Assembly (NCBI RefSeq): GCF_003574965.1
Contig: NZ_CP032317.1
Coordinates: 2,976,001-3,040,000, forward strand
Length of the DNA stretch: 64,000 bases
Direction of reading: 5' to 3'
Origin: Hymenobacter oligotrophus
Lineage (GTDB): Bacteria; Bacteroidota; Bacteroidia; Cytophagales; Hymenobacteraceae
This document shows positions 36,640-46,518 of this stretch, in pieces (positions within the stretch are counted from its first letter, which is position 1; each line of letters opens with the position of its first letter). The notes under the pieces are model-generated. The model ran no database searches. It was not told where the DNA came from and was given only the letters and a program-made list of their open reading frames with translations. The translations under genes and the position numbers were made by a program.

Positions 36640-36753
36640 ATTGCCCGTTGTGCGTACTGGCAATTCGTCTATCGGCTTTTTACTGCGCGGCTTGTGATAT
36701 TGTGAGGTAGTGTTGTATTCTTAGCCACGTATTCACCGGTTACCGTTTTGCAT

Positions 36754-37695
36754 ATGCTTAAGTCTGTATTATTTAGCGCGGTACTGCTTATGACAAGCCA
36801 TTTGGCCCAAGCCCAAACCGCCTTCGCGGCCTATAACCAGCAGGCCACCGATGCTTACCAACGCAAGCACTACGCCGAATCGGGCAAGCTCTACGACCAG
36901 GCGTTTGCCGACCGCAAAGGCCTGCCTACGGCCACGCACTACTACAACGCGGCTTGCAGTTGGGCGTTAGCCGGCAACAAAGACAAAGCCTTTCGATACC
37001 TCGACCAAGCCACCGCCGCCGGCTGGGACAATGTGCCGCACCTAAAGCAAGATGCCGACCTAGGTGCTTTGCGCACCGACAAGCGTTGGCAACCTATGGT
37101 AGCTAAGCTGGAAGCCACCCGGGCGCAAGCCGAAGCCAAATACAACTTGCCACTTAAGCAAGAGCTGGAAGCCATTTACGCTACCGATCAGGCCATCCGG
37201 CTTAAAATCGATTCGGTGGAGAAAAAGCTGGGCATGCAGGCCGCTCAAAGCCAGGCGCTACTCGATGAAATGGACGCCGTGGACGAGCGCAACACCGCCC
37301 GCGTAACGGCCATCATCGATCAGTACGGCTGGCCTGGGCAAAGCATGGTGGGCCGCCTAGGTAGCACCGCTGCTTTTTTGGTGATTCAACACGCGCGGCC
37401 TTCGGTGCAGCGCAAATACCTACCCATCATGCGCGAGGCCGCGGCCAAAGGCGAGCTTGCCAAATCGAGCTTGGCGCTGCTCGAAGACCGCATATTGGTG
37501 GAGCAAGGCAAGCCGCAGCTTTACGGCAGCCAGCTGCGCAGCAACGCCGCCACCGGCAAATACGAGCTGGAACCCATTGAAGACGAAGCCCGCGTGGACG
37601 AGCGCCGCGCCGCCGTGGGCCTCGGGCCGCTACGCGAGTACGTCAAACATTTCGGCTTGACTTACACGCCTCCAGTAACAGCTCCCAAACGCTAG
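36754..37695 (+). CDS. Secreted TPR-like protein with DUF6624-like domain
   Basis: 313 residues from the ATG at 36754 (MLKSVLFS); the frame also opens two codons earlier at a TTG. Signal peptide ends near LAQAQ. Residues about 25-105 resemble a tetratricopeptide pair (YNQQATDAYQRKHYAESGKL, YNAACSWALAGNKDKAFRYL). Residues about 170-285 carry the pattern YGWPGQSMVG, VIQHA and LEDRILVEQGKPQLYGSQL typical of DUF6624. Exported; function unknown. Confidence 0.78.
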   Translation: MLKSVLFSAVLLMTSHLAQAQTAFAAYNQQATDAYQRKHYAESGKLYDQAFADRKGLPTATHYYNAACSWALAGNKDKAFRYLDQATAAGWDNVPHLKQDADLGALRTDKRWQPMVAKLEATRAQAEAKYNLPLKQELEAIYATDQAIRLKIDSVEKKLGMQAAQSQALLDEMDAVDERNTARVTAIIDQYGWPGQSMVGRLGSTAAFLVIQHARPSVQRKYLPIMREAAAKGELAKSSLALLEDRILVEQGKPQLYGSQLRSNAATGKYELEPIEDEARVDERRAAVGLGPLREYVKHFGLTYTPPVTAPKR

Positions 37696-37718
37696 GCACG
37701 TTTTGCAACCCTGCGCTC

Positions 37719-37750
37719 AAAGCCCACGGCATAACCGCGGGCTTTTCTTT
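37719..37750 (+). terminator. Terminator after the DUF6624-like gene
   Basis: AAAGCCC-A-CGG pairs with CCG-C-GGGCTTT and is followed by TCTTTT. Confidence 0.8.
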
Positions 37751-38264
37751 TGGCCCGTTAGTGCAAGAGTGTTATTTCAGACAAAGCAAATAATATCAAC
37801 CATCGATGACACTGTATAAATTATCTACAAATAACCAACCTAAAGCTTCCTGCTTGGCTATTTGTTTGTAAATCGCACCCCGCTTGTCGAAAATCGATTG
37901 TTGGCATTGGCCATATTATGCTGCGCTCGGTTACTGCTTACTCCGCCTATTTTCAACCGCAACGCTGCTATTTGCCTGTTTTAATTATTTCCGTTTGGTG
38001 CAATAGCTAATTGTAAAATAACCGAATTACCCGCTCCGCGGCCTTACCGTTTACTACCCCAAACTTAGTACCGCCTCCTTTGGGCTGCCGGCCAAGTGCG
38101 CACCTAGGGACCCGCAACTGATTTTGATGGGCCATGCAACCATCGTCGACCGTTGCAGCTCACTAGCCCCGAATCCCTGCCTGCATTGCGGGGTGCTAAC
38201 TCGCTTGTGCCGCCACTTCCGGAATAAATATTTTCAAAAGCAATAACGCTTACTGCCATTACTC
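37751..38264. other. AT-rich intergenic region upstream of the CotH gene
   Basis: About 510 bases with no open frame that looks coding. Probably holds the promoter of the CotH-kinase gene, but no convincing TTTG/TAnnTTTG pair was identified. One CCTAGG lies near 38102. Confidence 0.45.
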
Positions 38265-39983
38265 ATGCCCAAAATATTTACCAACAAACTGCTACCACTC
38301 GCCTTTTTCCTTACGCTTATTACCCAGCTCGGCGCTACGGCCGGCGACACGCTTGTAATTGCTCGTAATTACTACCACGTCGATCGTAAAAATCACCTGA
38401 TTCTGATCAATCAAAAGCCAGAGGTAATTAACCGGGCCTACGCGGATGTAAAAAGCCACCTCTCGCTCGACGGGGTATATGAGTTTACGCAAAGCGTGCC
38501 GCAAGTAGAAAGCAATACCTCCTACGAGGTAAAGCACGAAAACAACCTGTACCAACTGTATTTCACGCAGTTGCCGGTGGTGCACATCAGCTCCAAAAAC
38601 AAGATCGTGGACAGCCCCAGCGTGTACGCGCGGTTTGCGCTCGACGAGGCCGACGGCAAAACCACCGATTCGTTTCTGAAGATTGAAATCCGGGGCAACT
38701 TCTCCCAAACGTTTCCCAAGAAATCGTACGAACTGGGTTTCGTGAACGATACCCTGGCCGGAGCCTCGCGCGATGTGGGCCTGCTGGGCCTGCGCACCGA
38801 CAACAAGTACAACCTGCAGGCCATGTACAACGAGCCGTTGCGCATTCGTAGCAAAACCAGCAACGAGCTGTGGCAGCAAGTGCACCAGATTTACTACAAA
38901 AACTTGGAGCCCGAGGCCAAAAACGGCATCGACATGGAGTACGTGGAGGTGTTCCTGAACGAGGAATACCAGGGTATTTACGCACTGAGCGAGCGGGTCG
39001 ACCGCAAGCAGCTAAAGCTTAAGAAGTACAGCAATGCCATTACGGGCGAGCTGTACAAAGGCGAATCGTGGGACGGCGCCGTGACGTTTACGCTGCTGCC
39101 GCCTTATGACAATGCCAGCGAAACCTGGGGCGGCTTCGAGTACAAGCACCCGGAGGAGAAAGTCGATTGGAAGAACCTCTACGACTTCGTCAATTTCGTG
39201 AAGAACAGCCCCAAGCAGGAGTTCAACAGCACCTACCGGCAAAAATTTCACCTAGGCAACGCGGTCGATTATTTCATTTTCCTGAACCTCTCCCGCGCCG
39301 GCGACAACACGGGCAAGAACATTTACATCGCCAAGTACAAGCAGGGCGAGCCGTACTACTACGTGCCCTGGGATTTGGACGGCGTGTTCGGCACCGACTG
39401 GATGGGCATCGATCAGCCGACCACCAACGATGTGCTTTCCAACGGTTTTTACGACCGGCTGCTGCAGGACTGCTCCTCCACGGGCTTCCGCGATGCGCTG
39501 CGTACCCGCTGGGCCGAGCTGCGCACCACTGTGCTTACCGAGCCGAACATCATGGCCAAGTTCCGGGCCAACCACGACTACCTGCTGGCCAACAACGCCT
39601 TCGAGCGTGAGAAGCGCGCCTGGCCGGGCTTTGAGCAAACGCCGGAGCAATTCACCTACATCAACACCTGGCTAAAGGCGCGTTTGGCGTTTCTCGATAC
39701 TGAGTTCAGCCGCAGTTGCCTCACGCTGGCCGCCAAGCCCACGCGCCAAAGCCAAGCGCTGCAGTTGTACCCCAACCCCGCCGCCAATGTGCTGAACATT
39801 GACACCGACGCTGCCGCCTCGTACGAGCTGAGCATCCGCGACTTGAGTGGCCGCGAGGTGCTGCGCTCCGCCCTGCACGGCAAGCAGCACAAGCTCTCCG
39901 TTGCGCACCTGCAGAAAGGCGTGTACGTGGTTACCCTACAAAACGCAGCCGAGGTACGCACCCAAAAGCTGGTGCTTAACTAA
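38265..39983 (+). CDS. CotH-kinase family protein with T9SS sorting domain
   Basis: 572 residues with a signal peptide (MPKIFTNKLLPLAFF, cleavage near ATAGD). The CotH kinase-like domain spans about 95-440: FLKIEIRGNFSQTFPKKSYE with basic nucleotide-binding residues, VEVFLNEEYQGIYALSERVD, and YYYVPWDLDGVFGTDW holding the catalytic acidic residue. Residues about 495-572 (LQLYPNPAANVLNI to RTQKLVLN) form a T9SS type A sorting domain. The family is an atypical kinase fold; here it should act outside the cell. The gene stands alone with a terminator after it. Confidence 0.9.
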   Translation: MPKIFTNKLLPLAFFLTLITQLGATAGDTLVIARNYYHVDRKNHLILINQKPEVINRAYADVKSHLSLDGVYEFTQSVPQVESNTSYEVKHENNLYQLYFTQLPVVHISSKNKIVDSPSVYARFALDEADGKTTDSFLKIEIRGNFSQTFPKKSYELGFVNDTLAGASRDVGLLGLRTDNKYNLQAMYNEPLRIRSKTSNELWQQVHQIYYKNLEPEAKNGIDMEYVEVFLNEEYQGIYALSERVDRKQLKLKKYSNAITGELYKGESWDGAVTFTLLPPYDNASETWGGFEYKHPEEKVDWKNLYDFVNFVKNSPKQEFNSTYRQKFHLGNAVDYFIFLNLSRAGDNTGKNIYIAKYKQGEPYYYVPWDLDGVFGTDWMGIDQPTTNDVLSNGFYDRLLQDCSSTGFRDALRTRWAELRTTVLTEPNIMAKFRANHDYLLANNAFEREKRAWPGFEQTPEQFTYINTWLKARLAFLDTEFSRSCLTLAAKPTRQSQALQLYPNPAANVLNIDTDAAASYELSIRDLSGREVLRSALHGKQHKLSVAHLQKGVYVVTLQNAAEVRTQKLVLN

Positions 39984-40022
39984 GCACCTAGGGCAGGCCT
40001 GCGTGGCCCGCCGCCGTTGCCC

Positions 40023-40055
40023 AACGGCCCGCCCTAGGTGGCGGGCCGTTTTTGT
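40023..40055 (+). terminator. Terminator of the CotH-kinase gene
   Basis: AACGGCCCGCC pairs with GGCGGGCCGTT; the loop holds a CCTAGG-derived CTAGGT, and TTT follows. Confidence 0.85.
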
Positions 40056-40217
40056 GTGCAGGGGTGGGCAGCCCGGCAGCGGCGGGCCGTATGCTTTGGC
40101 CGGGCGCAGGGGACGGGGGTCCTGATCTGCCAGGCTACCCCGAGTACCTAGGGAGCTTACCAAATCCGGCGGAAACCCGCAACCCGATTTGGCCAACATT
40201 GGCAGCCGCTCGGCGCT

Positions 40218-40273
40218 TGTGGATAACTTCAGAAAATCGGGCCGCGCACGGGCGCCAGGCCATTGTGGAAAAC
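40218..40273 (+). promoter_or_regulatory. DnaA-box-like sites upstream of nrdA
   Basis: TGTGGATAAC at 40218-40227 is identical to the site before nrdB, and TGTGGAAAAC at 40264-40273 differs by one base. They lie 155-210 bases before nrdA in a 440-base gap that otherwise holds only the preceding terminator and no gene. Confidence 0.6.
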
Positions 40274-40427
40274 TTTCTGCTGAGTTTGCTCTTGAGGAGA
40301 GCAGCAGGGCCGAGTATATTCCGGTCATGATCGGCGCGGGCTTGGGAGAGATTAACAGGTATCAACTAGTTCCTCCTCTCACAGGCCCGCGCCGCTGTAT
40401 AATCTTCACCCCCACAACTTTCCGCCT

Positions 40428-42803
40428 ATGCTGGTAATTAAACGCGACGGTCGGCGCGAGTCCGTCAAGTTCGATAAGGTTACGGCTCGCATCGAGAAGC
40501 TCTGCTACGGGCTGAACATGATTTACGTCTCGCCCATTGAGGTGGCCAAAAAGGTCATCGACGGGATTTACGACGGCGTAACGACGGTAGAGCTGGACAA
40601 CCTGGCGGCCGAAACCGCCGCTTCGCTTACCACCAAGCACCCCGATTACGCCATTCTGGCGGCGCGCATCGCGGTGAGCAACCTGCATAAGGTTACCTCC
40701 AAGTCGTTCAGCAGCACCATGAAGCGGCTGTACACCTACGAGGACCCCAAAACCGGCGAAAACGCTTCGCTGATTGCCCGCGACGTGTGGGAGGTGGTGC
40801 ACAAGCACGCCGCCCAGCTCGACTCGGCCATCATCTACGACCGCGACTACAACTACGACTACTTCGGCTTCAAAACGCTGGAGCGCTCCTACCTGCTGCG
40901 CCTCGACGGCAAGGTGGTGGAGCGCCCGCAGCACATGCTGATGCGCGTGGCCGTGGGCATTCACCGCGACGACATCGAGCAGGCCATCGAGACGTACAAC
41001 CTGATGTCGGAACGGTGGTTTACGCACGCTACGCCTACCCTCTTCAACGCGGGCACGCCCAAGCCGCAACTCAGCTCGTGCTTCTTGCTCACGATGAAGG
41101 ACGACTCCATTGAGGGTATCTACGACACGCTGAAAAACTGCGCGCTCATTTCGCAGAGCGCCGGCGGCATTGGCCTGGCCGTGCACAACGTGCGCGCCAC
41201 GGGCAGCTACATCAAGGGCACCAACGGCACCTCCAACGGCCTCACGCCCATGCTGAAGGTGTTCAACGACACGGCCCGCTACGTTGACCAGGGCGGCGGC
41301 AAGCGCAAGGGCGCTTTTGCGGTGTACCTCGAGCCCTGGCACGCCGATATCTTCGACTTCCTGGAGCTGAAGAAGAACCACGGCAAGGAAGAGATGCGCG
41401 CCCGCGACCTGTTCTACGCCCTCTGGATCAACGACTTGTTCATGAAGCGTGTGGAGGGCAACGACCTCTGGACGCTGATGTGCCCCCACGAGTGCCCGGG
41501 CCTCGATACGAGCTGGGGCGACGACTTTGAGCGGCTGTACCAGAAGTACGAGCGCGAAGGCCGCGGCCGCAAAACCATCAAGGCGCAAGACCTGTGGTTT
41601 GCCATTCTGGAAAGCCAGACCGAGACTGGCACGCCCTACATGCTGTTCAAGGACGCTGCCAACCGCAAGAGCAACCAGCAGAACCTAGGCACGATTAAGT
41701 CGAGCAACCTGTGCACCGAGATTATCGAGTACACCGACGCCGACGAAATTGCCGTGTGTAACCTGGCCTCGCTGGCCCTGCCCCGCTACGTACGCGAGGA
41801 AAACGGCCGCACGTTCTTCGACCACCAGCGCCTGTTTGAGGTGACGTACCACGCCACCAAGAACCTGAACAAGGTAATCGACATTAACTACTACCCCGTG
41901 CCCGAGGCCGAGCGCAGCAACAAGCGCCACCGCCCCATTGGCCTGGGTGTGCAGGGCCTGGCCGATACCTTTATCGCGCTGCGCATGCCTTTCGAAAGCG
42001 ACGAGGCAATCGGCTTAAACAAGGATATCTTCGAGACCATCTACTTCGCGGCCGTTACGGCCTCGAAGGACCTGGCCAAGCGCGACGGCCACTACGAAAC
42101 CTACCCCGGCTCGCCCATCAGCAAAGGCCAGTTCCAGTTCGATATGTGGGGCGTTGCGCCCGAGTCGGGCCGCTGGGATTGGGAAGCGCTGCGTGCGGAG
42201 GTACAGGAGTACGGCGTGCGCAACTCGCTGCTGGTAGCCCCCATGCCTACGGCCTCTACGGCCCAAATCCTGGGCAACAACGAGTCGTTCGAGCCTTACA
42301 CCTCCAACATTTACGTGCGCCGCGTGCTGAGCGGCGAGTTTATGGTGGTGAACAAGCACCTGCTCAAAGACCTGGTGAAGCTGGGCCTCTGGAACGAGCA
42401 GATGAAGAACGACATCATCGCCGCCAACGGCTCGGTGCAGAACATCCCGAGCATTCCGCAGCACATCAAGGACCTGTACAAAACGGTTTGGGAAATCTCG
42501 CAGCGCACCATTATCGATATGGCTGCCGACCGCGGGGCGTACATCTGCCAAAGCCAGAGCCTGAACCTGCACGTACAGAACCCGAACTTCGGCAAGCTCA
42601 CCTCCATGCACTTCCACGCCTGGAAGCGCGGCCTGAAGACCGGCATGTACTACCTGCGCACCAAAGCCGCCGTCGACGCCATCAAGTTCACGGTGCAGAA
42701 GCAAGCCGCCGAAACGCTGGAGCCCGTGTACGCCGAGCAGAACCGTAACGACATGGCCTGCTCACTGGATAATCCCGATGCCTGCGAAGCTTGCAGCGCA
42801 TAA
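40428..42803 (+). CDS. nrdA: Class Ia ribonucleotide reductase, alpha subunit
   Basis: 791 residues. An ATP-cone (about 1-92) opens with [18 protein letters not shown] and gives allosteric activity control by ATP/dATP. The barrel carries [17 protein letters not shown] with a redox cysteine, [20 protein letters not shown] with the active-site Cys and Glu, and [19 protein letters not shown] near the substrate. The C-terminus ends CEAC-SA, the cysteine pair re-reduced by thioredoxin. It reduces ribonucleoside diphosphates with the NrdB radical. The start is the ATG at 40428. Confidence 0.98.
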   Translation: MLVIKRDGRRESVKFDKVTARIEKLCYGLNMIYVSPIEVAKKVIDGIYDGVTTVELDNLAAETAASLTTKHPDYAILAARIAVSNLHKVTSKSFSSTMKRLYTYEDPKTGENASLIARDVWEVVHKHAAQLDSAIIYDRDYNYDYFGFKTLERSYLLRLDGKVVERPQHMLMRVAVGIHRDDIEQAIETYNLMSERWFTHATPTLFNAGTPKPQLSSCFLLTMKDDSIEGIYDTLKNCALISQSAGGIGLAVHNVRATGSYIKGTNGTSNGLTPMLKVFNDTARYVDQGGGKRKGAFAVYLEPWHADIFDFLELKKNHGKEEMRARDLFYALWINDLFMKRVEGNDLWTLMCPHECPGLDTSWGDDFERLYQKYEREGRGRKTIKAQDLWFAILESQTETGTPYMLFKDAANRKSNQQNLGTIKSSNLCTEIIEYTDADEIAVCNLASLALPRYVREENGRTFFDHQRLFEVTYHATKNLNKVIDINYYPVPEAERSNKRHRPIGLGVQGLADTFIALRMPFESDEAIGLNKDIFETIYFAAVTASKDLAKRDGHYETYPGSPISKGQFQFDMWGVAPESGRWDWEALRAEVQEYGVRNSLLVAPMPTASTAQILGNNESFEPYTSNIYVRRVLSGEFMVVNKHLLKDLVKLGLWNEQMKNDIIAANGSVQNIPSIPQHIKDLYKTVWEISQRTIIDMAADRGAYICQSQSLNLHVQNPNFGKLTSMHFHAWKRGLKTGMYYLRTKAAVDAIKFTVQKQAAETLEPVYAEQNRNDMACSLDNPDACEACSA

Positions 42804-42812
42804 GTTGTCACC

Positions 42813-42858
42813 ACGCAACAAAAAAGCCTGGCACAAGTGCCGGGCTTTTTTGTTGCGT
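42813..42858 (+). terminator. Terminator of nrdA
   Basis: A stem of about 21 pairs from ACGCAACAAAAAAGCC to GGCTTTTTTGTTGCGT, enclosing GGCAC-AA-GTGCC with one mismatch, 9 bases after the stop. Confidence 0.9.
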
Positions 42859-42922
42859 GATTATCTAAGCCGCCGATGAAGTTATTATTTACGGATTGCC
42901 TCACTAGCCCTGAACAAACGCT

Positions 42923-43219
42923 ATGCCTCATACTTCTGTGCATTGGCCCCACACAATAGATTGGCCTTTTCCAGATTTGTTGGAAGAGCTTTGGGCAAGA
43001 GCCTATACAGCAACAGTTAAAGTTCTAGCACATCCGAACCCGGCTGAGTTGGACATCAACGAGCAGAGCCTGGGAAATCATAAGCTGGAAGATTTAGTCA
43101 TTGAGTTTAGCGGGTTATCGATTCGACTGGATGCCCACCGCCCTACGCATTACTACCGGGTTGTGCACAACATAGGACCTGAGCCAAAGAATGGTCCGAT
43201 GTTCCCGCTGTTCGTGTAA
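42923..43219 (+). CDS. Hypothetical small protein
   Basis: 98 residues, no signal peptide or membrane segment. Patterns such as TIDWPFPDLLEELWARAYTA and VVHNIGPEPKNGPMFPLFV suggest a real, compact cytoplasmic protein, but no family was recognised. It stands alone after nrdA. AT-richer than its neighbours, so it may be an accessory gene. Confidence 0.5.
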   Translation: MPHTSVHWPHTIDWPFPDLLEELWARAYTATVKVLAHPNPAELDINEQSLGNHKLEDLVIEFSGLSIRLDAHRPTHYYRVVHNIGPEPKNGPMFPLFV

Positions 43220-43298
43220 GAGTTGGAGTTTTCACCCGAAGGCGAAGTTTGGGATGAGTATTTCTACTTTTTCTGAACTGGTACACTATTTCGTAACT

Positions 43299-43321
43299 GG
43301 CACGAGCTTGCAGCTCGTGCC
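43299..43321. repeat. REP-like palindrome
   Basis: GGCACGAGCT and AGCTCGTGCC are perfect 10-bp arms around a 3-base loop TGC, with no following T-run. The compact hairpin resembles repetitive extragenic palindromes mobilised by TnpA-REP transposases in other bacteria; repetition in this genome cannot be tested from one window. Confidence 0.5.
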
Positions 43322-43458
43322 TAGCGCATGATCTGGAGATTGTGTTTCCTATACCGCGCAGCGGCAAGTCGGCTGCCTTAGTTATGTTGATATATAGATG
43401 CTTCTAAGTGAGTCTGAGTTATCAAACCAACGCCCCCTAGGTACCAAGGAGACATTTT

Positions 43459-43725
43459 GTGTACTTTGTCAGTACAATGACTACTTCCGCTGACGCCTCT
43501 CTACTGGCACGCATCACCGTCGACCCGAACATTTGCCACGGGCAACCGACCGTGCGCGGGCTGCGCTACCCGGTGCAGAACGTGCTAGAACTTCTCGCTT
43601 CTGGCATGACTGACGCTGAAATTCTGGAAGATTACCCCGACTTGGAGGCCGATGATTTACGCGCCTGCCAAGCCTACGCGGCAGAGTTGCTGCGCACCAA
43701 AACCATTTACCGGCTGGCTTCGTGA
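43459..43725 (+). CDS. DUF433 family antitoxin
   Basis: 88 residues. ARITVDPNICHGQPTVRGLR and MTDAEILEDYPDLEADDLRA are the DUF433 hallmarks: a small winged helix-turn-helix. I took the GTG at 43459 because AAGGAG lies 7 bases before it; the ATG at 43477 (MTTSADAS) is the alternative. It overlaps the DUF5615 gene by four bases (GTGA), the usual antitoxin-toxin order, and likely represses the operon. Confidence 0.88.
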   Translation: MYFVSTMTTSADASLLARITVDPNICHGQPTVRGLRYPVQNVLELLASGMTDAEILEDYPDLEADDLRACQAYAAELLRTKTIYRLAS

Positions 43726-44093
43726 GCGGGGCGGTGCCCAAGGTGCTGGTAGATGCGCAACTGCCGCGGCGGCTGGCGCAGCTTTTGGCCAGCGAAGCCG
43801 GGCTCGATGCTTTGCACACGCTCGATCTACCCGAAGCCAACCATACATCCGATGGAGCTATTAGTGAATTATCGGTGCGCGAGCGACGCTGGGTAATTAC
43901 CAAAGACGCCGACTTCGTCAATACCTTTCTGCTGCACCAACGACCCCACAAGCTGCTGTTGGTGTCGACGGGCAACATTCGCACCAATGAACTGCTTGAC
44001 CTGTTTCGCCAGCACTTAGGAGTTTTGGCTCAGGCTCTCGCGCATCATAGTTATTTGGAACTAACGCGCTTTGCCTTGACAGTGCATCGATAA
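43722..44093 (+). CDS. DUF5615 PIN-like toxin
   Basis: 123 residues with GTG start overlapping the antitoxin stop. VDAQLPRRLAQLLASE gives the first acidic residue of the PIN-like fold and ITKDADFVNTF the second cluster; HKLLLVSTGNI and FRQHLGVL complete the family pattern. Such proteins are VapC-like ribonucleases, predicted to cut RNA when not bound by the partner antitoxin. Acts in the cytoplasm. Confidence 0.85.
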   Translation: MSGAVPKVLVDAQLPRRLAQLLASEAGLDALHTLDLPEANHTSDGAISELSVRERRWVITKDADFVNTFLLHQRPHKLLLVSTGNIRTNELLDLFRQHLGVLAQALAHHSYLELTRFALTVHR

Positions 44094-44136
44094 AGCTGCT
44101 TAATGTCGTGCATTAAGTCAGATAGTCTTTTTCCTA

Positions 44137-44179
44137 AAACACAGCCGGCTCTTGCACGAAGCAAGAGCCGGCTGTGTTT
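44137..44179. terminator. Bidirectional terminator between convergent genes
   Basis: Perfect 19-bp arms at 44137-44155 and 44161-44179, with AAA and TTT at the ends, between the toxin gene and the minus-strand gene that follows. Confidence 0.9.
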
Positions 44180-44192
44180 CTAGTAGCGTGAT

Positions 44193-44456
44193 TTAGTGAC
44201 GACCGTGCCCGTGGCCCCGGCTGCGGTGGCCGCCCTTGGGGCCGTAATACACCGGCTGAGCGGGCACCAACATTACGGGCCGCGGCCGCGAGTAGTAGCG
44301 GTGTTTCTTGTACTTGTATTTAACTGGGTCTACTTCGCGCACCACTACCGGCGCGGGGCGGCCGATGTTGATGGTGACTTGGGCACGGGCCGGAGCAGCG
44401 CTAAAAGCCAAGGCGGCGCCGACGAGCAAAGCGGAGAAGAGGAGAGATGGACGCAT
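44193..44456 (-). CDS. Small secreted basic protein
   Basis: 87 residues from the ATG at 44456 (MRPSLLFSALLVGAALAFSA), the start of a good signal peptide ending APARAQ; the open frame continues 16 codons upstream. The mature part has VTINIGRPAPVVV, a Lys/Arg/Tyr-rich centre and a Gly/His/Arg tail (GGHRSRGHGHGRH). No family assigned. The His-rich tail might bind metal, which is inference. Confidence 0.68.
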   Translation of the reverse strand: MRPSLLFSALLVGAALAFSAAPARAQVTINIGRPAPVVVREVDPVKYKYKKHRYYSRPRPVMLVPAQPVYYGPKGGHRSRGHGHGRH

Positions 44457-44654
44457 GCGGTGGAGGTTAAGCTGAACAGTAAAGGGCAGCTCACCCACCG
44501 ACAAAGATTAAGCCAACCCCTCCTCGCCCGGCACGCAGCCAGTGCCGCGAAACGCTGCCAGCTGCATCATCCAATACACCCTTGTACAACAAACCCGCTC
44601 GGCCGCTTTGCAACAGCCGGGCGGGTGCCTTGCCTAGTACAAGGGCCAACCCAC

Positions 44655-45704
44655 CTAGGGGCTCACGAGGTTTACGCTGAGGTTGAAATAAAGCGGGTTG
44701 CCGAGCGTGTTGGTGTACACCTCGCGGTTGGAGCCACCGGGGTTTTGCGAGTCGTACACATCGAAGCGCCAGTTGTAGCGGTAGCCCACCTGCGCCGAGA
44801 GCCACACGAAGCCCGCCAGCTGCCGCTCGTAGGTGATACGGGGCTTCATTTCGCCGCGGCGCAAAAACAGCTCCTGCCCGCCCACGGGCCCTAGGTAGTA
44901 GGTGTTGCCCTCGAGCTCGTAGCCAAACATGAGCAGCGAGCTGGTACCGAAACTGCGGCGCAGGTTGACGCGGGCCGGAAACACGGCCTCTACGCCCCAA
45001 CGCGGGCTAAACGTGCGGTTGTAAAACACCACCGGGATGTGCAGCAGCTGGCCGGCGCGGTAGGTGCGCGTAAGACCCAAGCCCCACATAAAGTTGTCGT
45101 TGGGTTTCCAGCCGTAAATGGCCGTGCCGCTGTAGGTAAGCGCCTCGCCGCTGAGGTCGTCGAAGCCGCGGTAGTTGCCGTTGAGGTCGGCGTTGGCTTG
45201 CAGCAGCAGAAAGTGCTTGTTGTCGAAGGGCTTGAACACGGTGGCGTTGACGCCCGTAGAGCGCAAGCCGCGGCGCAGGGCCGTAAACAAGGGGCGCTGC
45301 TCGGCGTTGTCGAGGCCGACGCCGGTGTTCCAGTACGTGAGGCCCAGGTTCAGGATGAAGCTGGAGCGCGAAATAACGGGCGCGTTGAAACCCAGGCGCA
45401 GCCCCCCGAAGCGGTTGACGGGCGTGGTAACCTCGGGCGCGGTGCCCGAGGCCGCCTGCGGCCCGCGGGCCGTGAGGTCGAAGCCGGTTTGGGTTTCGTA
45501 GCCCACCGAGATAAGCTTGGTGGGGCTCAGGTACAGCACCTTTTGCGTGGCATAGGCGCGCGAGGCCTGGGCGTCGGCATCGCCGAACTCGCCGAAGTCG
45601 AGCGAATCGGCGGGGGCGGCGGGCGGCGGGGTGGGCGTGGTTTGGGCCAGCGCCGGGGCGGCCGCCAGCAGTAACCCGGCCAGGAGGCAGGAGCGTAGTT
45701 GCAT
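44655..45704 (-). CDS. Outer membrane beta-barrel protein, DUF6268-like
   Basis: 349 residues with signal peptide (MQLRSCLLAGLLLAAAPALA) and a Pro-rich N-terminal linker. From about 60 on it alternates amphipathic strands and turns such as FILNLGLTYWNTGVGLD and YSGTAIYGWKPNDNFMWGLG, typical of a DUF6268-type barrel, ending FNLSVNLVSP. Likely located in the outer membrane; function unknown. The DUF2147 gene lies 12 bases upstream on the same strand, so the two are probably co-transcribed. Confidence 0.75.
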   Translation of the reverse strand: MQLRSCLLAGLLLAAAPALAQTTPTPPPAAPADSLDFGEFGDADAQASRAYATQKVLYLSPTKLISVGYETQTGFDLTARGPQAASGTAPEVTTPVNRFGGLRLGFNAPVISRSSFILNLGLTYWNTGVGLDNAEQRPLFTALRRGLRSTGVNATVFKPFDNKHFLLLQANADLNGNYRGFDDLSGEALTYSGTAIYGWKPNDNFMWGLGLTRTYRAGQLLHIPVVFYNRTFSPRWGVEAVFPARVNLRRSFGTSSLLMFGYELEGNTYYLGPVGGQELFLRRGEMKPRITYERQLAGFVWLSAQVGYRYNWRFDVYDSQNPGGSNREVYTNTLGNPLYFNLSVNLVSP

Positions 45705-45716
45705 GAGGCGCGCGGC

Positions 45717-46172
45717 TTAAGCCTTCTTAACCTGGCGCTTCCACACATCGGTGCGGCCAAAAAGCGACACGCCGATGTAGCCGCGCACCTCCAGCGTGTT
45801 GGCGTCCACGAGCTTCATCTCGCAGGAGTAGTCGTTGCCGGTTTTGGGGTCGTAAATCTGGCCCGATTCCCACTCGTTCTCGCCCACGTACACGAACTCG
45901 CGCATGTTTTCGAGGCCTTTGAGCGGGCGTTTGCGCAGCTTTTCGTCGGGGTTGTTGATGTCGGTGCGGGGCGTGCCGTCGGGGTTGTTGGGCACTTTCA
46001 GCCACACCACGCGGCCGTAGTATTTGTCGCCTTTCTTGTAGATCTGCACCATGCCGGTGCCTTCGCCGTTTTTCCAGACGCCCAACACGGCATCGGGGTT
46101 GTTGGCGCACGCCAAGCCGACCACAGTCAGCAGCAACAAGGTCGTCAGTAGAGTTTTCTTCAACCAGTTCAT
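45717..46172 (-). CDS. DUF2147 family secreted protein
   Basis: 151 residues from the ATG at 46172 (MNWLKKTLL), which gives a clear signal peptide; the frame continues upstream. The mature part fits DUF2147: VLGVWKNGEGTGMVQIYKK, YYGRVVWLKVPN, NPDEKLRKRPLKGL and a closing FGRTDVWKR. The family is a lipocalin-like periplasmic barrel of unknown ligand. It lies 12 bases upstream of the DUF6268-like gene. Confidence 0.88.
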   Translation of the reverse strand: MNWLKKTLLTTLLLLTVVGLACANNPDAVLGVWKNGEGTGMVQIYKKGDKYYGRVVWLKVPNNPDGTPRTDINNPDEKLRKRPLKGLENMREFVYVGENEWESGQIYDPKTGNDYSCEMKLVDANTLEVRGYIGVSLFGRTDVWKRQVKKA

Positions 46173-46214
46173 GATAGGTACAGGGTTTTGTTGAGCCAAA
46201 ATAGAGCGGCGCAC

Positions 46215-46518
46215 TCATGTTTTAAAGTATTACTATCATTATTTTGTTTGATCGTGCTTTTAAAGGCACCAGCTCGAGCGTAATCGGAGCAGGTACAACG
46301 GCCCGAAACCCTTGGCAAGCACCCGCATTGGCACTAGGTCGGCAACGCGGCGCCGGCCTCAGGCACCGGTGGCCAGCCCGGCCGAGGCACCGCAGGAGCT
46401 GCACAAGAAACCCGGCGTGCGGCGCCGCGCAGAGCACCTATCCTAGGTTCAGCTAGGCGCGTAGCCACAAGGAGCAAAGCAGTACTTTAGCCCGCATTTA
46501 TTAGCACGACGTATCTGC
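46215..46518. other. Intergenic region between divergent genes, with a promoter-like element
   Basis: About 300 bases without a convincing gene. TACTTTAG at 46483-46490 is one base from TAnnTTTG and lies 29 bases before the next plus-strand gene. The remainder shows nothing recognisable. Confidence 0.4.
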
